From assembly GCA_964593795.1 (NCBI GenBank), contig CAZQJC010000200.1, positions 13,597 to 77,596 of the forward strand: 64,000 nucleotides of DNA. Reading direction: 5' to 3'. Made by a program: the position numbers and the translations under genes. The stretch is from JAHFDS01 sp964593795. Its GTDB lineage: Bacteria; Myxococcota_A; Polyangia; JAHFDS01. Shown piece after piece: positions 1-8,299 of this stretch (position 1 is the stretch's first letter; each line of letters begins with the position of its first letter). The notes under the pieces were generated by a model. The model searched no databases and was not told where the DNA came from. It was given only the letters and a program-made list of their open reading frames with translations.

Positions 1-27
1 ATCCTGTACGTTCGATAGCTCTCCTCG

Positions 28-1059
28 TCAACCGTGCTGCAGGAACGAGAAGTACCGCTCGGGGATGTCGTCGAACGCGAGCGCGCCGCCGCATCTGGAG
101 CAGCGGAAACGCGGTGGCTCGGCCGAGCGGGCGAGGCTGGCACATTGCAGGATGCGCTCGTCCGTGTGCTCGCACCGGAGGCAGGCGTAGGGCGCCAGCA
201 CCGACAGGACCTCCCCGCGCCCCACCGCGCGCGCGAGCATGGCCATCTGCATGGCCATCGGGATCGAGACACGGACGAATCGATAGGACAGGCCGGCTGG
301 GAGCCCCTGGACGAACTCTACCCAGAGCCGCACACCCCAGGAGTTGATATGTGTGACGCCTGATAGGTCGAGATCGACGCGGCTTCGAGCGGCCAGGTGT
401 CGGGCCAGCTCGCTCAGGTCGGTGTGCTCGCACAGCTCGCCCTGGATGGTCACGAGATCTCCCCCGTCCTCGTCGAGCGTGGCCTCCCACAGCACGAGCG
501 CGGCCAGCAATCGCTGCGTCTCCGGCGTGGTGTCTACGACCTTGACGCCCACGACGGCGCCGAAGCCATCCTCGGCCTCGCGTTCCCACACCACTCTGGC
601 CCGAACGATCACGGCCTTGGAATCGGCGGCGCGCGCCAGACGGATCTCGATGTCCCGAGTCTTGCCGAGCGGCTCCGGAAAGCCGATCTTCGCGCCATCC
701 AGGCTCACGTTGAGCAGATACCCCTCCAGGGTCCGGGCGCCGCCACGGACCTGCACGCCGAGGTGCACCGAGACCCGGCGATGGCCGCGTTCCGCGAGCC
801 CCAGCAGGTGGGCGGCGTGTCGGTAGAGCTCATCCGCGGGGGCAGGCAAGCAGAGCACGTCGTCGCACCCGGATGCCCCTAGTCGATCGAGCGCTGGGCG
901 ATCCAGTGCGCCGGCGTGCACGAGGATGACGCAGACATGGGAGAGATCCCGATCGGCCTTGATGCGGCGGCAGACCTCGAACCCGTCGATCTCGGGCAGC
1001 CGCGACCTCGAGGGGGACCGCTGCCATGCGCCCGACGAGCTGATGCAGGCGCTCGGCAC
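28..1059 (-). CDS. Truncated receiver - PilZ - STAS-like - zinc-ribbon protein
   Basis: The reading frame carries the second half of a response-regulator receiver (LPEIDGFEVCRRIKAD), a PilZ-like domain (RR near residue 94, then a NVSLDGAKIGF block), a STAS-like segment (VDLDLSGVTHINSWGV) and a C-terminal CxxC...CxxC zinc ribbon (CLRC, then CSRC). The receiver lacks its first half, including the acidic pair and the phospho-acceptor Asp. The first ~20 codons from the GTG at 1059 are out-of-frame translation of the kinase gene upstream, so the true start is uncertain. By family, PilZ binds c-di-GMP and STAS domains mediate protein contacts. The gene joins the 3'-truncated kinase gene at about 1000-1012, apparently by a deletion. 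It may be expressed as a fragment or be a pseudogene. Confidence 0.6.
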   Translation of the reverse strand: MPSACISSSGAWQRSPSRSRLPEIDGFEVCRRIKADRDLSHVCVILVHAGALDRPALDRLGASGCDDVLCLPAPADELYRHAAHLLGLAERGHRRVSVHLGVQVRGGARTLEGYLLNVSLDGAKIGFPEPLGKTRDIEIRLARAADSKAVIVRARVVWEREAEDGFGAVVGVKVVDTTPETQRLLAALVLWEATLDEDGGDLVTIQGELCEHTDLSELARHLAARSRVDLDLSGVTHINSWGVRLWVEFVQGLPAGLSYRFVRVSIPMAMQMAMLARAVGRGEVLSVLAPYACLRCEHTDERILQCASLARSAEPPRFRCSRCGGALAFDDIPERYFSFLQHG

Positions 1060-2710
1060 CCTCGGGGCGGCTGGCGAGCACGAGGAACAGGCTGGGCGGG
1101 CTCGGGAACCGCATGAGGTCGGCTAGCAGGGCCGGGGTGTTCGCGTCGGCCCACTGCAGGTCGTCGAGAAACAGCAGCAACGGATGACGGTCGGCCAGCC
1201 GGCCGAGCGCCTCTCGCAGGGCGGCGAAGGCCAGCGTCCGGACCTCCTGCGGGTCACCGACCGAGCGCGCCGGCATCGAGGTCGCGATTGCAGGCACCCG
1301 ACCGAGGACCGGGAACAGCGTCGGCAGGAGCGCGGCCCCACGCGGCACGAGCTCCGCGGCCTCACGGGGCGAGAGCCGTCTCCAGTAGCTGCTCAGCTGG
1401 TCGACCAGCGCGTCGAGTGCCTGGTAGGAGATGGTCTCGCGCTCGTAGCAGCGCCCTTCGAGCACGACGAGGTCGGGGTGCTGGGCGCGCGCGAGCGTGA
1501 TGAACCTGTGCACGAGGGTGCTCTTTCCGATACCGGAGGCGCCGCAGACCAAGGCCACAGTAGCCCCGCGATCGCGCAGCATCGCGAGCCCAGCATGCAG
1601 GAGCCCCAGCTCGCGATCCCGACCGGCGAAAGGAGCCAGGAGGATGGAGCCGCCCGGTGCCACGGAGCCCGGGCGTGCGTCCTCGACCTCCGCGCGGCAA
1701 CCGAGCCGCTCGAGCACCGCGGCTCCGCTCGGCCGATCGTCGATGTCTCTGGAGAGCAGCGCCTCGCACAGGCCGTCGAGGTCCGCCGGCACCGAAGGGA
1801 CGATCGCCCTCGGGGGCGCGGGCGCCCGAAGCTGCTTCTCCATCAGCACCGTGGTGGCAGGGCCGGCGAAGGGCACACGCCCGGTCAACGCCTCGTAGAG
1901 CAAGACGCCCGTGGCGTACCAGTCGGCTGCGGGAGTGACCGGGTCTCCTCGGCACTGCTCGGGTGCCATGTACGCCACCGTGCCAACGACCCGACCATCC
2001 CGGCTCATCTGCCCCGCCTCCTCGGCGTCAGCCACGAGGCCGAAATCGAGCAGGACCAGCCGTCCCCGAGGTGTCACGAGGAGGTTCGAGGCCTTGACGT
2101 CGCGATGCGTCTTGCCAGCGGCGTGAAGGGCAACGAGGCCTCGGGCCAGCTGCGGGAGCAGGCTCCGCAAGCGAGCCTCGTCACAGGCAAGCGCCGCACC
2201 TCGCAGGGCGGCGGGCGCGACTTCCAGGGACCGCGTGTCTGGCTCCGAGCGCTCGGCGAGCTCCACCGTATCTGGGTGCAGACGAGCGGATGGAGCAGTC
2301 GTGACGTAGCTCAGGAAGTCCACGCCCTCGACCAGCTCCATCGTGAAGAAGCACTCGACGCCCGAGACGAACAGATCGTGGAGCGAGATCAGGTTCGGGT
2401 GACTGAGGTCGACGAGCGCTCGGAACTCCCGCTTGAGCCGGAAGATGGTATCTGGGCTCGGCTCCCGCAGGGTCTTGAGGGCGACGCGCTCCCCCCGCTC
2501 CCGGTCCTCGGCCTCGTAGACCACGCCCATCCCGCCCCGGCCGAGGGCCCGGATGATCTCGAACCGCTGGCCGCCGAGGATGGCACCGGGTCGGAGCGGC
2601 TCCACCTCCCGATCATAGCGTTGCGTGGCGCCGTAGACGTCGGTCGTGATGCGCGGGTCGCAGCGCCGCACGATGCGCTGCACGGCCGCAGGGTTCGCGC
2701 CGGCCATCAT
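830..2710 (-). pseudogene. Ser/Thr protein kinase with AAA (signal-ATPase) domain, 3'-truncated
   Basis: A Pkn-type kinase domain with GRGGMGVVYEAED glycine loop, VALK lysine, HRDVKASN catalytic loop, DFG and GTVAYMAPEQ is followed by an ATPase domain with Walker A (GASGIGKSTL) and Walker B (LLLFLDDLQWAD). Family members normally continue with a long TPR or sensor region. Here the coherent protein stops after VPLEVAA near position 1005, where the frame runs into out-of-frame sequence from the next gene. The N-terminus before the kinase (residues upstream of LRPGAILGG) resembles the tail of a tyrosine recombinase. The ATG at 2710 is chosen as start, but the same frame is open to 2866. It diverges from the truncated TRAP gene at 2784. 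The kinase domain is intact, so a shortened active kinase is possible. Confidence 0.75.
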
Positions 2711-2743
2711 GTCACGCGCCGCTTCACGGACCGCTACACCTCC
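2630..2743 (-). pseudogene. Tyrosine-recombinase (integrase) C-terminal remnant
   Basis: In the kinase reading frame, about 38 residues read AGANPAAVQRIVRRCDPRITT then DVYG. This matches the box-II end of tyrosine recombinases (G-x-x-x-x-AVQ-x-I-L-x-H-x-D-P-x-x-T-x-x-Y). The His of the usual LGH/LRH is replaced by R-C, but the PRITT-VY block with the catalytic Tyr position is kept. It is not a functional integrase. It looks like the tail of one joined upstream of the kinase. Confidence 0.5.
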
Positions 2744-2783
2744 AGCGGCGAAGCGCGCCCGCGGACCGTGAGACAATGGGGAC

Positions 2784-3239
2784 ATGCGAGGTCTGGTCCC
2801 TGCGCTTCTGTGCCTGGCGACCGTCGCCCAGGCGGAGCCGGCCCGATTGCGAGTCGGCACCATCACGCCAGAAGGCTCGCCCTACTACGCGGCGGCGCTG
2901 GCCAACCTGCGCCGCATCGAGGCGAACAGCGGCGACCGCGTTCGGTTCCACCTGTTCGGCGGCGGAGCCGCGGGCGACGAGCCGAGCCTCGTGGCCGACG
3001 TTCGAGCCTGCAGGCTGCCCGCCACCGCCGTGACGGCGACCGCCGCGGAGGCCGTGGTCCCCGAGATCGCTGCGCTGTCGCTGCCCTTCCTCTTTCGCGA
3101 CGGCGCCGAGGCGGACGCCGTGATCGAGGGGCTGTGGCCGGAGCTGACGAAGGCCTTCGAGCGCCACGGCTTCTGGCTGATAGCGCACACGGTCGTCGGA
3201 TTCCGCAGCATCGGAAGCCAAGCCCCTGTGCGCTGCTGA
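2784..3239 (+). pseudogene. TRAP-type C4-dicarboxylate binding protein (DctP-like), N-terminal half only
   Basis: A signal peptide (LVPALLCLATVAQA) leads into a DctP-like fold: VGTITPEGSPYY, then PEIAALSLPFLFRDGAEADAV, then IAHTVVGFRSIGSQAP, where it stops at 151 residues. The full-length paralogue at 17376-18428 matches along the whole length (GTMAPQDSPY, LPFLFRDGREVDEV, IAHTTVGFRHLGSQIP) and continues for about 200 more residues. The C-terminal lobe is therefore missing and solute binding is unlikely. No dctQ or dctM membrane genes are nearby. The 147 bases downstream (3240-3386) hold only short fragments with no recognisable gene. Confidence 0.8.
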
Positions 3240-3386
3240 ATGGCTTCAGATCTGCCGTGAGCCCGCTCCGGGACGAGTGGGTCACAGGCCGCAACGCCCG
3301 AGGGACGGCGAGCTCCTCGCCGCGGCCATGCGCGCCATCGAACTCCAGCGTCACCGCTGAGGCCGTGTGGCCAGCAGGGCTCTGCC

Positions 3387-4883
3387 TCAGTGATCGGCCT
3401 TCGGCGACGCGGTGCCGCGCTGATATGACACCGGCTCCGACGGGTTGCTCGCCCGTGTCGCCCACCACGCGAGCGGGCGGTCGTCGGGCGCCGCAGCGCA
3501 CAGCTCTCGCAGCAGCGGCTCGGCTTCGGCCCGCTGGCCCGCCTCGAACGATGCAATCGCACGCGCCAGGCTGGGTCGTGTGAGCCGCTTGTGCTGTCGG
3601 AGCTTCTCGTCCTCGTGGGCGAAGAGCTCGAAGAGCTCGACCTGGCCCACGCGCCCCCGGATTGGCGACAGGCCCAGGCTTCGCGAATCGTCTCGAAGAT
3701 CGGCTGGCAGGCGCTGCGCCACGTCGGCCGTCACGAGGATGGACGCTTCGAGGGCCCTCGTCAGCGCTTCGACCCTCGCACAGGTGTTCACCGCGTCGGC
3801 GATGACCGTCGCCTCGACGCGATCGTCCTCGCCGATCAGCCCCATGCGGACCGCTCCGTGATGGACTCCGACACCGATTTGGACCGCAGGAGATCCGGGC
3901 GCTTCCCGCGCCGCGGCCGCGCAGGCGCGCTGCATCGCGACGGCGGCGCGCACCGCGTCGGCGGGATCCTCGAGGAACAGCGCCATGATGGCGTCGCCGA
4001 TGTACTTGTCGACGAAGCCGTGGTGCTGGCGGATGATGGGACCGAGGCGGCCGAGCAGGTCGTTCAGGAAAGCGAAGGTCTCGGCCGGGGCGAGGCGCTC
4101 CGCGCGCGTCGTGAAGCCGCGCACGTCCGCGAACAGAATGGTCACCTCGCGCGAGATGGCGTCGCCGAGCCTCAGCGTGGTCACGTCGGTGTGCCCGAGT
4201 GAGGCGATGAACTCGAAGGGCACGAAGCGGCGAATGGCGCGGTTGATCTCTGCAAGCTGGGCCGTTCGCTCCTCGACGCGAAGCTCCAGCTGTCGCCGCA
4301 GCTGGTCGAGCGCGTCGCGGGTTGCCTTGAGCTCGCGACGCGTTCGATGCGCCGTGAGCGCGGCGCCGAGCAGGAACAGATACGTCCAAAGGGCAGCGCT
4401 CCCCGTCACGTACCAGTGCGTGAACGCCTGCTCGACGAGCAAGAGCCCACCGGCGAAGCTGCTTCCGAGCGTTGCGCCGGCGAGGAGCATGGAGCTCGCG
4501 AGGCCGCGCGCGCCGAGCACCGCGGTCGCGTTGAAGAGGCCGATGACGATCAACACGCCGTAGGGAGAGAGCCCACCCACCGCTGCGATGAGCGCGACGG
4601 GCAGCGCGTCGAGCAGCACCACGCGGTCGGCCGCCCGGGTCCGCCGGCCCAAGACGATCGCCGCCCACATCACGGGGGGCCACGCGGTGGCGCAGAGGAG
4701 CACCGTGAGATCCCGCGGGCCAAGTCGTCCCGACGCGTGGGCGTGCAGCAGAGCGGTGCACGAGATCCCGATCGCGCCGACGATGCGGAGCCCGAAGTAG
4801 AGGCGATGCGCTCGCGCGACGGACGTCCCCGCGACGACGCGCCGGGGATCGATCGTCGGGTCCGTCGGCAGGTGCTCCTGCAC
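3387..4883 (-). CDS. Membrane-anchored class III adenylate/guanylate cyclase
   Basis: The predicted 498-residue protein has several membrane helices in the first ~190 residues, a coiled-coil linker (LEVRVEERTAQL-type), then a class III nucleotide cyclase domain. Both metal-binding aspartates are present (ILFADVRGFT and KYIGDAIMALF), as is the transition-state Asn/Arg pair (VNTCARVEALT). The domain therefore looks catalytically competent and would make cAMP or cGMP in the cytoplasm. The C-terminus has a short TPR-like helix pair (ASFEAGQRAEAEPLLREL). The GTG at 4883 is chosen because the ~80 residues of open frame upstream are arginine-rich shadow sequence. It stands alone between broken genes. 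Confidence 0.85.
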   Translation of the reverse strand: MQEHLPTDPTIDPRRVVAGTSVARAHRLYFGLRIVGAIGISCTALLHAHASGRLGPRDLTVLLCATAWPPVMWAAIVLGRRTRAADRVVLLDALPVALIAAVGGLSPYGVLIVIGLFNATAVLGARGLASSMLLAGATLGSSFAGGLLLVEQAFTHWYVTGSAALWTYLFLLGAALTAHRTRRELKATRDALDQLRRQLELRVEERTAQLAEINRAIRRFVPFEFIASLGHTDVTTLRLGDAISREVTILFADVRGFTTRAERLAPAETFAFLNDLLGRLGPIIRQHHGFVDKYIGDAIMALFLEDPADAVRAAVAMQRACAAAAREAPGSPAVQIGVGVHHGAVRMGLIGEDDRVEATVIADAVNTCARVEALTRALEASILVTADVAQRLPADLRDDSRSLGLSPIRGRVGQVELFELFAHEDEKLRQHKRLTRPSLARAIASFEAGQRAEAEPLLRELCAAAPDDRPLAWWATRASNPSEPVSYQRGTASPKADH

Positions 4884-5047
4884 GGAGCGACGGTAGCACG
4901 GCGGTGTCGCCGCCAGGCTTCCACGCGGTCCGCTACGCGGGCGCCTTCTCGGCGCGCGCACGAGGCCGATGCTCAGGCGTCGACCAGTAGCCCGCTGTCC
5001 CGTCGGGCACTCCTGGCGGCCCCGTCGACGCGGCCGGCGCCTCGACT

Positions 5048-5430
5048 GTGCGCGGTTCCCGAGGCACGTTCGCTGTCGACGTGCTGGTCTGCCCGCGGAG
5101 GTCACGGCCTGCCGATCGCTCACCGCGCACGCGATGTCGGGCGATCGGGAGAAGTGCGTCTCGGCCGGGTGCTCCGGCTACGTCACCAAGCCTGTGGAGA
5201 TCGACCTGCTCGTCGATCCGCCGACTCGCGCCTGGTCCGGCAGGCAGGACGCCGGGGTCGCGGCCCCTCCAGGGGACGAGCTCGCGGACGCCTTGGTGCA
5301 ACTCTCGAAGAAGTTAGAGGGTGAGCTGCCGGACGCCCTCGGAACGATCCGGCTCTCGGTGCAGCGCGGCGAGCTCGATTGCGCTCGCCGGGTCGCGCCC
5401 CGGCGCTGCAGAGAGGGCGCCCGCTCTCTC
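5048..5430 (+). pseudogene. Decayed hybrid histidine kinase remnant (ATPase end, receiver end, Hpt start)
   Basis: Fragments of a hybrid sensor kinase are seen in changing frames. A GSRGTFAVDVLV stretch resembles the last strand of a HATPase domain. From 5107 the frame reads LTAHAMSGDREKC then GYVTKPVEIDLLVD, a receiver C-terminal half. KKLEGELPDALGTIRLSVQRGEL then resembles the start of an Hpt domain, which breaks before its phospho-His. The middle of the receiver is absent. Bases 4884-5047 hold nothing else recognisable. Confidence 0.5.
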
Positions 5431-5459
5431 CCGCGGCATCATGGCGCGACGAAACGGCC

Positions 5460-5852
5460 CTACTCGCCCCGGAGGTAGGCGAGGGCGGCCTCCTCGCTGT
5501 CGGTCACGAGTCGCTCGATCCCATCCTCACGTGCATGCCGACGGATCTGCATGGCACCGACCGCGAGTCGAACCAGCACCGCGTTCTTTCGGAAGCCGCG
5601 GTGGACGTCGGGGAGGATCGCCCGCACGGCTTGCTCGAACGCCGGATCGTTGCGGGCCGGACCGAGGCGCAGGTCCGTGAGCAGGGCACGGTCCCCACGC
5701 CCGCCCCGGTCGAGCGCCGCGACCACCTCCAGCCACCGCGCGGCAGCCTCGGCGACCGAGGCAAAGGGCTCCGAGGTCCGCGTCAGGAGGATGAGCCGCG
5801 GCGCCTCCTCGAGCTCGACCACGAAGTAGGGGTTCCGCAGCAGCTCCGCCAT
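5460..5852 (-). CDS. SpoIIAA/STAS-like small protein
   Basis: A 130-residue soluble protein beginning MAELLRNPYFVVELEEAP and containing RLILLTRTSEPF and LLTDLRLGPARNDPAFE. This layout resembles SpoIIAA-like (STAS-related) stand-alone proteins common in Myxococcota, but the assignment rests on overall pattern only. The ATG at 5852 is chosen over an upstream in-frame codon at 5900 because the latter would overlap the preceding gene. It is last in an apparent three-gene minus-strand operon (FIST sensor, duplicated-domain protein, this gene) with gaps of about 10 bases. A role in relaying the FIST signal is inference. Confidence 0.6.
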   Translation of the reverse strand: MAELLRNPYFVVELEEAPRLILLTRTSEPFASVAEAAARWLEVVAALDRGGRGDRALLTDLRLGPARNDPAFEQAVRAILPDVHRGFRKNAVLVRLAVGAMQIRRHAREDGIERLVTDSEEAALAYLRGE

Positions 5853-5865
5853 CGGCGTCCCGGCC

Positions 5866-6459
5866 TCAAGCCACGCGCGCTGGCAGCATGATCCGGACAC
5901 GGGCGAACCGTGCCGTCACCCCGATGATGCCTGGAAAGATGGCGATCGTGTCGAGCACCAACAGGGCCTGGTCGGCGGTCAGTCCCTTCGTGGGGAGGGC
6001 GAGCCGTTCCAGCGCCTCCAGCACGGTCGTCTTGGCCTTCTCCGCTCCGACGGCGTTCTCGAACAGAGCCGCCAGGCGCTCGGCATCGAAGGCGGCGCCC
6101 GTCGGACGTGCTGCGGGCACGGGTACGGTTCGCATCGTGCCGGGGGGCGGCGTCTTGGCGGGTACGGCGCGCAAGACGCCTGGCGTCGGGGTCGTCGAAG
6201 GCGCGGGCTCACGCGCTGCACGAGGTGGAGGCGCGGGCTGGAACATGCGGCCGAGCGCAAAGCGCGCCGAGAACCCGGCGATGCCGGGGCTTGCCGCGAG
6301 CGTGCTCAGGATACGCGTGGCCTCGGCGACGTCGAGGAGGCGCCCCGCGAGCTGAAGCTGGCGTGCCGTCTGCTCCACGACCTCCACGCTGCGCTCGCCA
6401 CCGAGGTGAGGCGCGAGCAACGCGGCGATGGCGGCGAGCGTGAGGGGACCCGCGGACAT
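5866..6459 (-). CDS. Unknown protein with an internally duplicated ~65-residue domain
   Basis: No known family is recognised. The 197-residue protein has two related blocks, about residues 7-72 and 125-193, joined by a proline-rich linker (PAPSTTPTPG...PAKTPPPG). Both blocks are helical and share the pattern ERL/AAL...LE.......L....LL..A...L..LA..PGI.G..ARFA..R. They end in PGIAGFSARFALGRMF and PGIIGVTARFARVRIML respectively. No signal peptide or membrane segment is seen. It sits 7 bases after the FIST gene and 13 bases before the STAS-like gene, so it is probably co-expressed and may be an adaptor between them. Confidence 0.7.
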   Translation of the reverse strand: MSAGPLTLAAIAALLAPHLGGERSVEVVEQTARQLQLAGRLLDVAEATRILSTLAASPGIAGFSARFALGRMFQPAPPPRAAREPAPSTTPTPGVLRAVPAKTPPPGTMRTVPVPAARPTGAAFDAERLAALFENAVGAEKAKTTVLEALERLALPTKGLTADQALLVLDTIAIFPGIIGVTARFARVRIMLPARVA

Positions 6460-6466
6460 CCGCGGC

Positions 6467-7648
6467 TCAGCTCTCCGGGAAGGCCAGCACGACGCTGGTG
6501 GTGTTGTGGAAACCGCTCATGTCGCCCGCGTCGAGGGCGATCTCGCCGTAGGTCTCGAAGCCGGCCAGGGGCACGCCTCCGAGCTCGTCCGACATCCCGC
6601 GCACGGCCCGGTGGAAGTCCCGGTCGAGGATGAGGTTTCGGCAGATGCAGTCGAACACCAGTGCGCCGGCGGGCGGGCCAGCGAGCTGCGCGCGGGCGCG
6701 TCGGGCGGCCTGTCGCGCGCTATCGACCTGGCGCTCGGCCACGCTCTCGGTGATCCGGATGACCGAGCCCTCGGCGATGCCGCAGGCGAAGTGGATGGCG
6801 CCGTCGGACGAACGTGAGAGGGGCGCTCGAATCTTGTATTCGCTGCCCGTCGCGAGGCCGGCCTCGTAGCGCAAGAGGTACGCGCCCTCCTGCTCGCTCG
6901 TCATGTGTGCGGGGTCGTAACCGTGCTGGCGCGCGAGGTGCGCCGTCTGCTCGACCCACACGTTCCAGGCCGGGCGTCCCTCGATCTCACGGACCACGTT
7001 GCCTTCCGCGCGCGTCACGCGCAGCTGCGGCGACACCGGTTGGTGTCCATGACAGACCCCCACGCCTAGGGGGCTCTTCGAGAAGACTACCGCGACAACG
7101 ACCGCATCGCCCTCCGCGCGCGAACCGCACGCCACGCGCGTGCTCTTCATGTGAAGGTCGTCACCCGCCGCACCGCCCGCGAGGCGAACGTCAGCCCCGA
7201 GATGCGCGGCGGCCAGGAGCGTGGCCTCCTCTCCGTTGCCTGCGAGCGGATCGAGCAGGAGCAGGGCAGTGCGGTGAGGATAGCCGTGGAGCGAGGATGG
7301 CAGCCCCTCCACGGCGCGCGCGACGGCTCGCTCCGGCTCGGCCTTGAGGCCGTCGCCCATGCCGGCGAAGACACGGTAGTCCCCCGCCAGCGCGAACGCC
7401 GCCGTCGAGCCCTTGGCGTCCCTGTCCTGGGTGAACTCGCCCGCGGTCGATGCTCCGAGGACGATGGCACCAGGAAAAGCGGCCGAGAGCCCGGCCGTGA
7501 CCTCGCCGAGCGGCTGGGCTGTCGACGCGAAGGCCATCACGAGCGCCGGGGACTCCTGGGCCAGGCCCGCGCGCAGCTCCCGCCCGATCTCCTGCACGAC
7601 CTCCGCTGCTGAACCACCTGCCAGCGCCGTCGATATTGTAGTTTTCAT
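6467..7648 (-). CDS. FIST domain sensory protein (FIST_N + FIST_C)
   Basis: The 393-residue protein matches the FIST architecture. The N-terminal part has PGAIVLGASTAGEFT, and the middle has LLLLDPLAGNGEEATLLAAA and LAGGAAGDDLHM. The FIST_C part ends FDCICRNLILDRDFHRAVR, PLAGFETYGEIA and FHNTTSVVLAF. By family, FIST domains are ligand-sensing modules thought to bind small molecules such as amino acids, acting with kinases, cyclases or chemoreceptors. Here the protein has no output domain, so the two following genes are the likely partners. The ATG at 7648 is preceded by an in-frame GTG at 7651. The first codons (AAA ACT ACA ATA) are unusually AT-rich. Confidence 0.85.
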   Translation of the reverse strand: MKTTISTALAGGSAAEVVQEIGRELRAGLAQESPALVMAFASTAQPLGEVTAGLSAAFPGAIVLGASTAGEFTQDRDAKGSTAAFALAGDYRVFAGMGDGLKAEPERAVARAVEGLPSSLHGYPHRTALLLLDPLAGNGEEATLLAAAHLGADVRLAGGAAGDDLHMKSTRVACGSRAEGDAVVVAVVFSKSPLGVGVCHGHQPVSPQLRVTRAEGNVVREIEGRPAWNVWVEQTAHLARQHGYDPAHMTSEQEGAYLLRYEAGLATGSEYKIRAPLSRSSDGAIHFACGIAEGSVIRITESVAERQVDSARQAARRARAQLAGPPAGALVFDCICRNLILDRDFHRAVRGMSDELGGVPLAGFETYGEIALDAGDMSGFHNTTSVVLAFPES

Positions 7649-7651
7649 CAC

Positions 7652-7751
7652 AAATCCCGCGAACTAACATACGGCAATTCACGCCTTGTGACTAGGGGCC
7701 ACTTGGGGTAGAAAGGGTATTCTTGGTGGCGCTCGAGCGGAGGGGCTGACG
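7652..7751. promoter_or_regulatory. Divergent promoter region between FIST operon and FHA genes
   Basis: This 100-base gap is clearly richer in A/T than its surroundings and separates divergent genes. On the plus strand TTGTGA at 7687 and TAGAAA 17 bases downstream give a weak sigma-70-like pair ahead of the FHA gene. No clear pair was settled for the minus strand. Confidence 0.3.
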
Positions 7752-8288
7752 ATGCCCTGGGAGCTGGTGACGGATGTCGCGAGGGAGCGCGCCCGGATGA
7801 CCCGTCAGGCGTTCGTCGACGCATTCGCGTTCCCGTTCCTGCTCCGCGGGGCGGAGGCCGGGGAGCGGAAGCCAATGTCGTTCAAGACGGCGAGCACCTA
7901 CGCGACCACCGGCGTCTTCGACGTGTCTGGCCAGCTCCGGGGCGACGCGCGGCCCGCCGACTTCGTACGCACCGATCCGGGCGCGTACTGCGTGCACCGG
8001 CTGGCGAAGTCCGACGCCAGCCCATGGCAGGGCCGCATCAGCGTCGGGCGCGCGGCGAACAACGACGTGGTCCTCCAGCAGGAATCCGTGTCGAAGCTGC
8101 ACGCGTACTTCTTCCACCAGGCTGGCGCGTGGCACGTCCGCGACAACGGCAGCGCCAATGGTACGCGCATCAATGGGCATCGCCTGGCCGCCGCGGCGAT
8201 CGTTCGATCGGGTGACGTCCTGGAGTTCGGTGGTGTCCTGTGTCAGCTGCTGGGCCCGGCGCAGCTGTACGAGCTGCTTCCAACCTGA
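7752..8288 (+). CDS. FHA domain protein
   Basis: The 178-residue protein has an uncharacterised N-terminal half and a C-terminal FHA domain. The FHA hallmarks are ISVGRAANNDVVL (Gly-Arg), SVSKLHAYF (Ser-x-x-His) and DNGSANGTRING (Asn-Gly). FHA domains bind phosphothreonine on partner proteins, so it is probably read out by one of the Ser/Thr kinases encoded around it. It is followed within 12 bases by the FHA-EAL gene, suggesting co-transcription. The ATG at 7752 is the only good start and has a GGAG-like sequence upstream (ggagggg). Confidence 0.8.
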   Translation: MPWELVTDVARERARMTRQAFVDAFAFPFLLRGAEAGERKPMSFKTASTYATTGVFDVSGQLRGDARPADFVRTDPGAYCVHRLAKSDASPWQGRISVGRAANNDVVLQQESVSKLHAYFFHQAGAWHVRDNGSANGTRINGHRLAAAAIVRSGDVLEFGGVLCQLLGPAQLYELLPT

Positions 8289-8299
8289 GAGGCCTATGG

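Noticed and set aside
1184..3583. A very long plus-strand open frame opposite the kinase and cyclase genes
   Set aside because: It is antisense to clear kinase and ATPase motifs and has low-complexity Arg/Glu/His composition typical of high-GC shadow frames.
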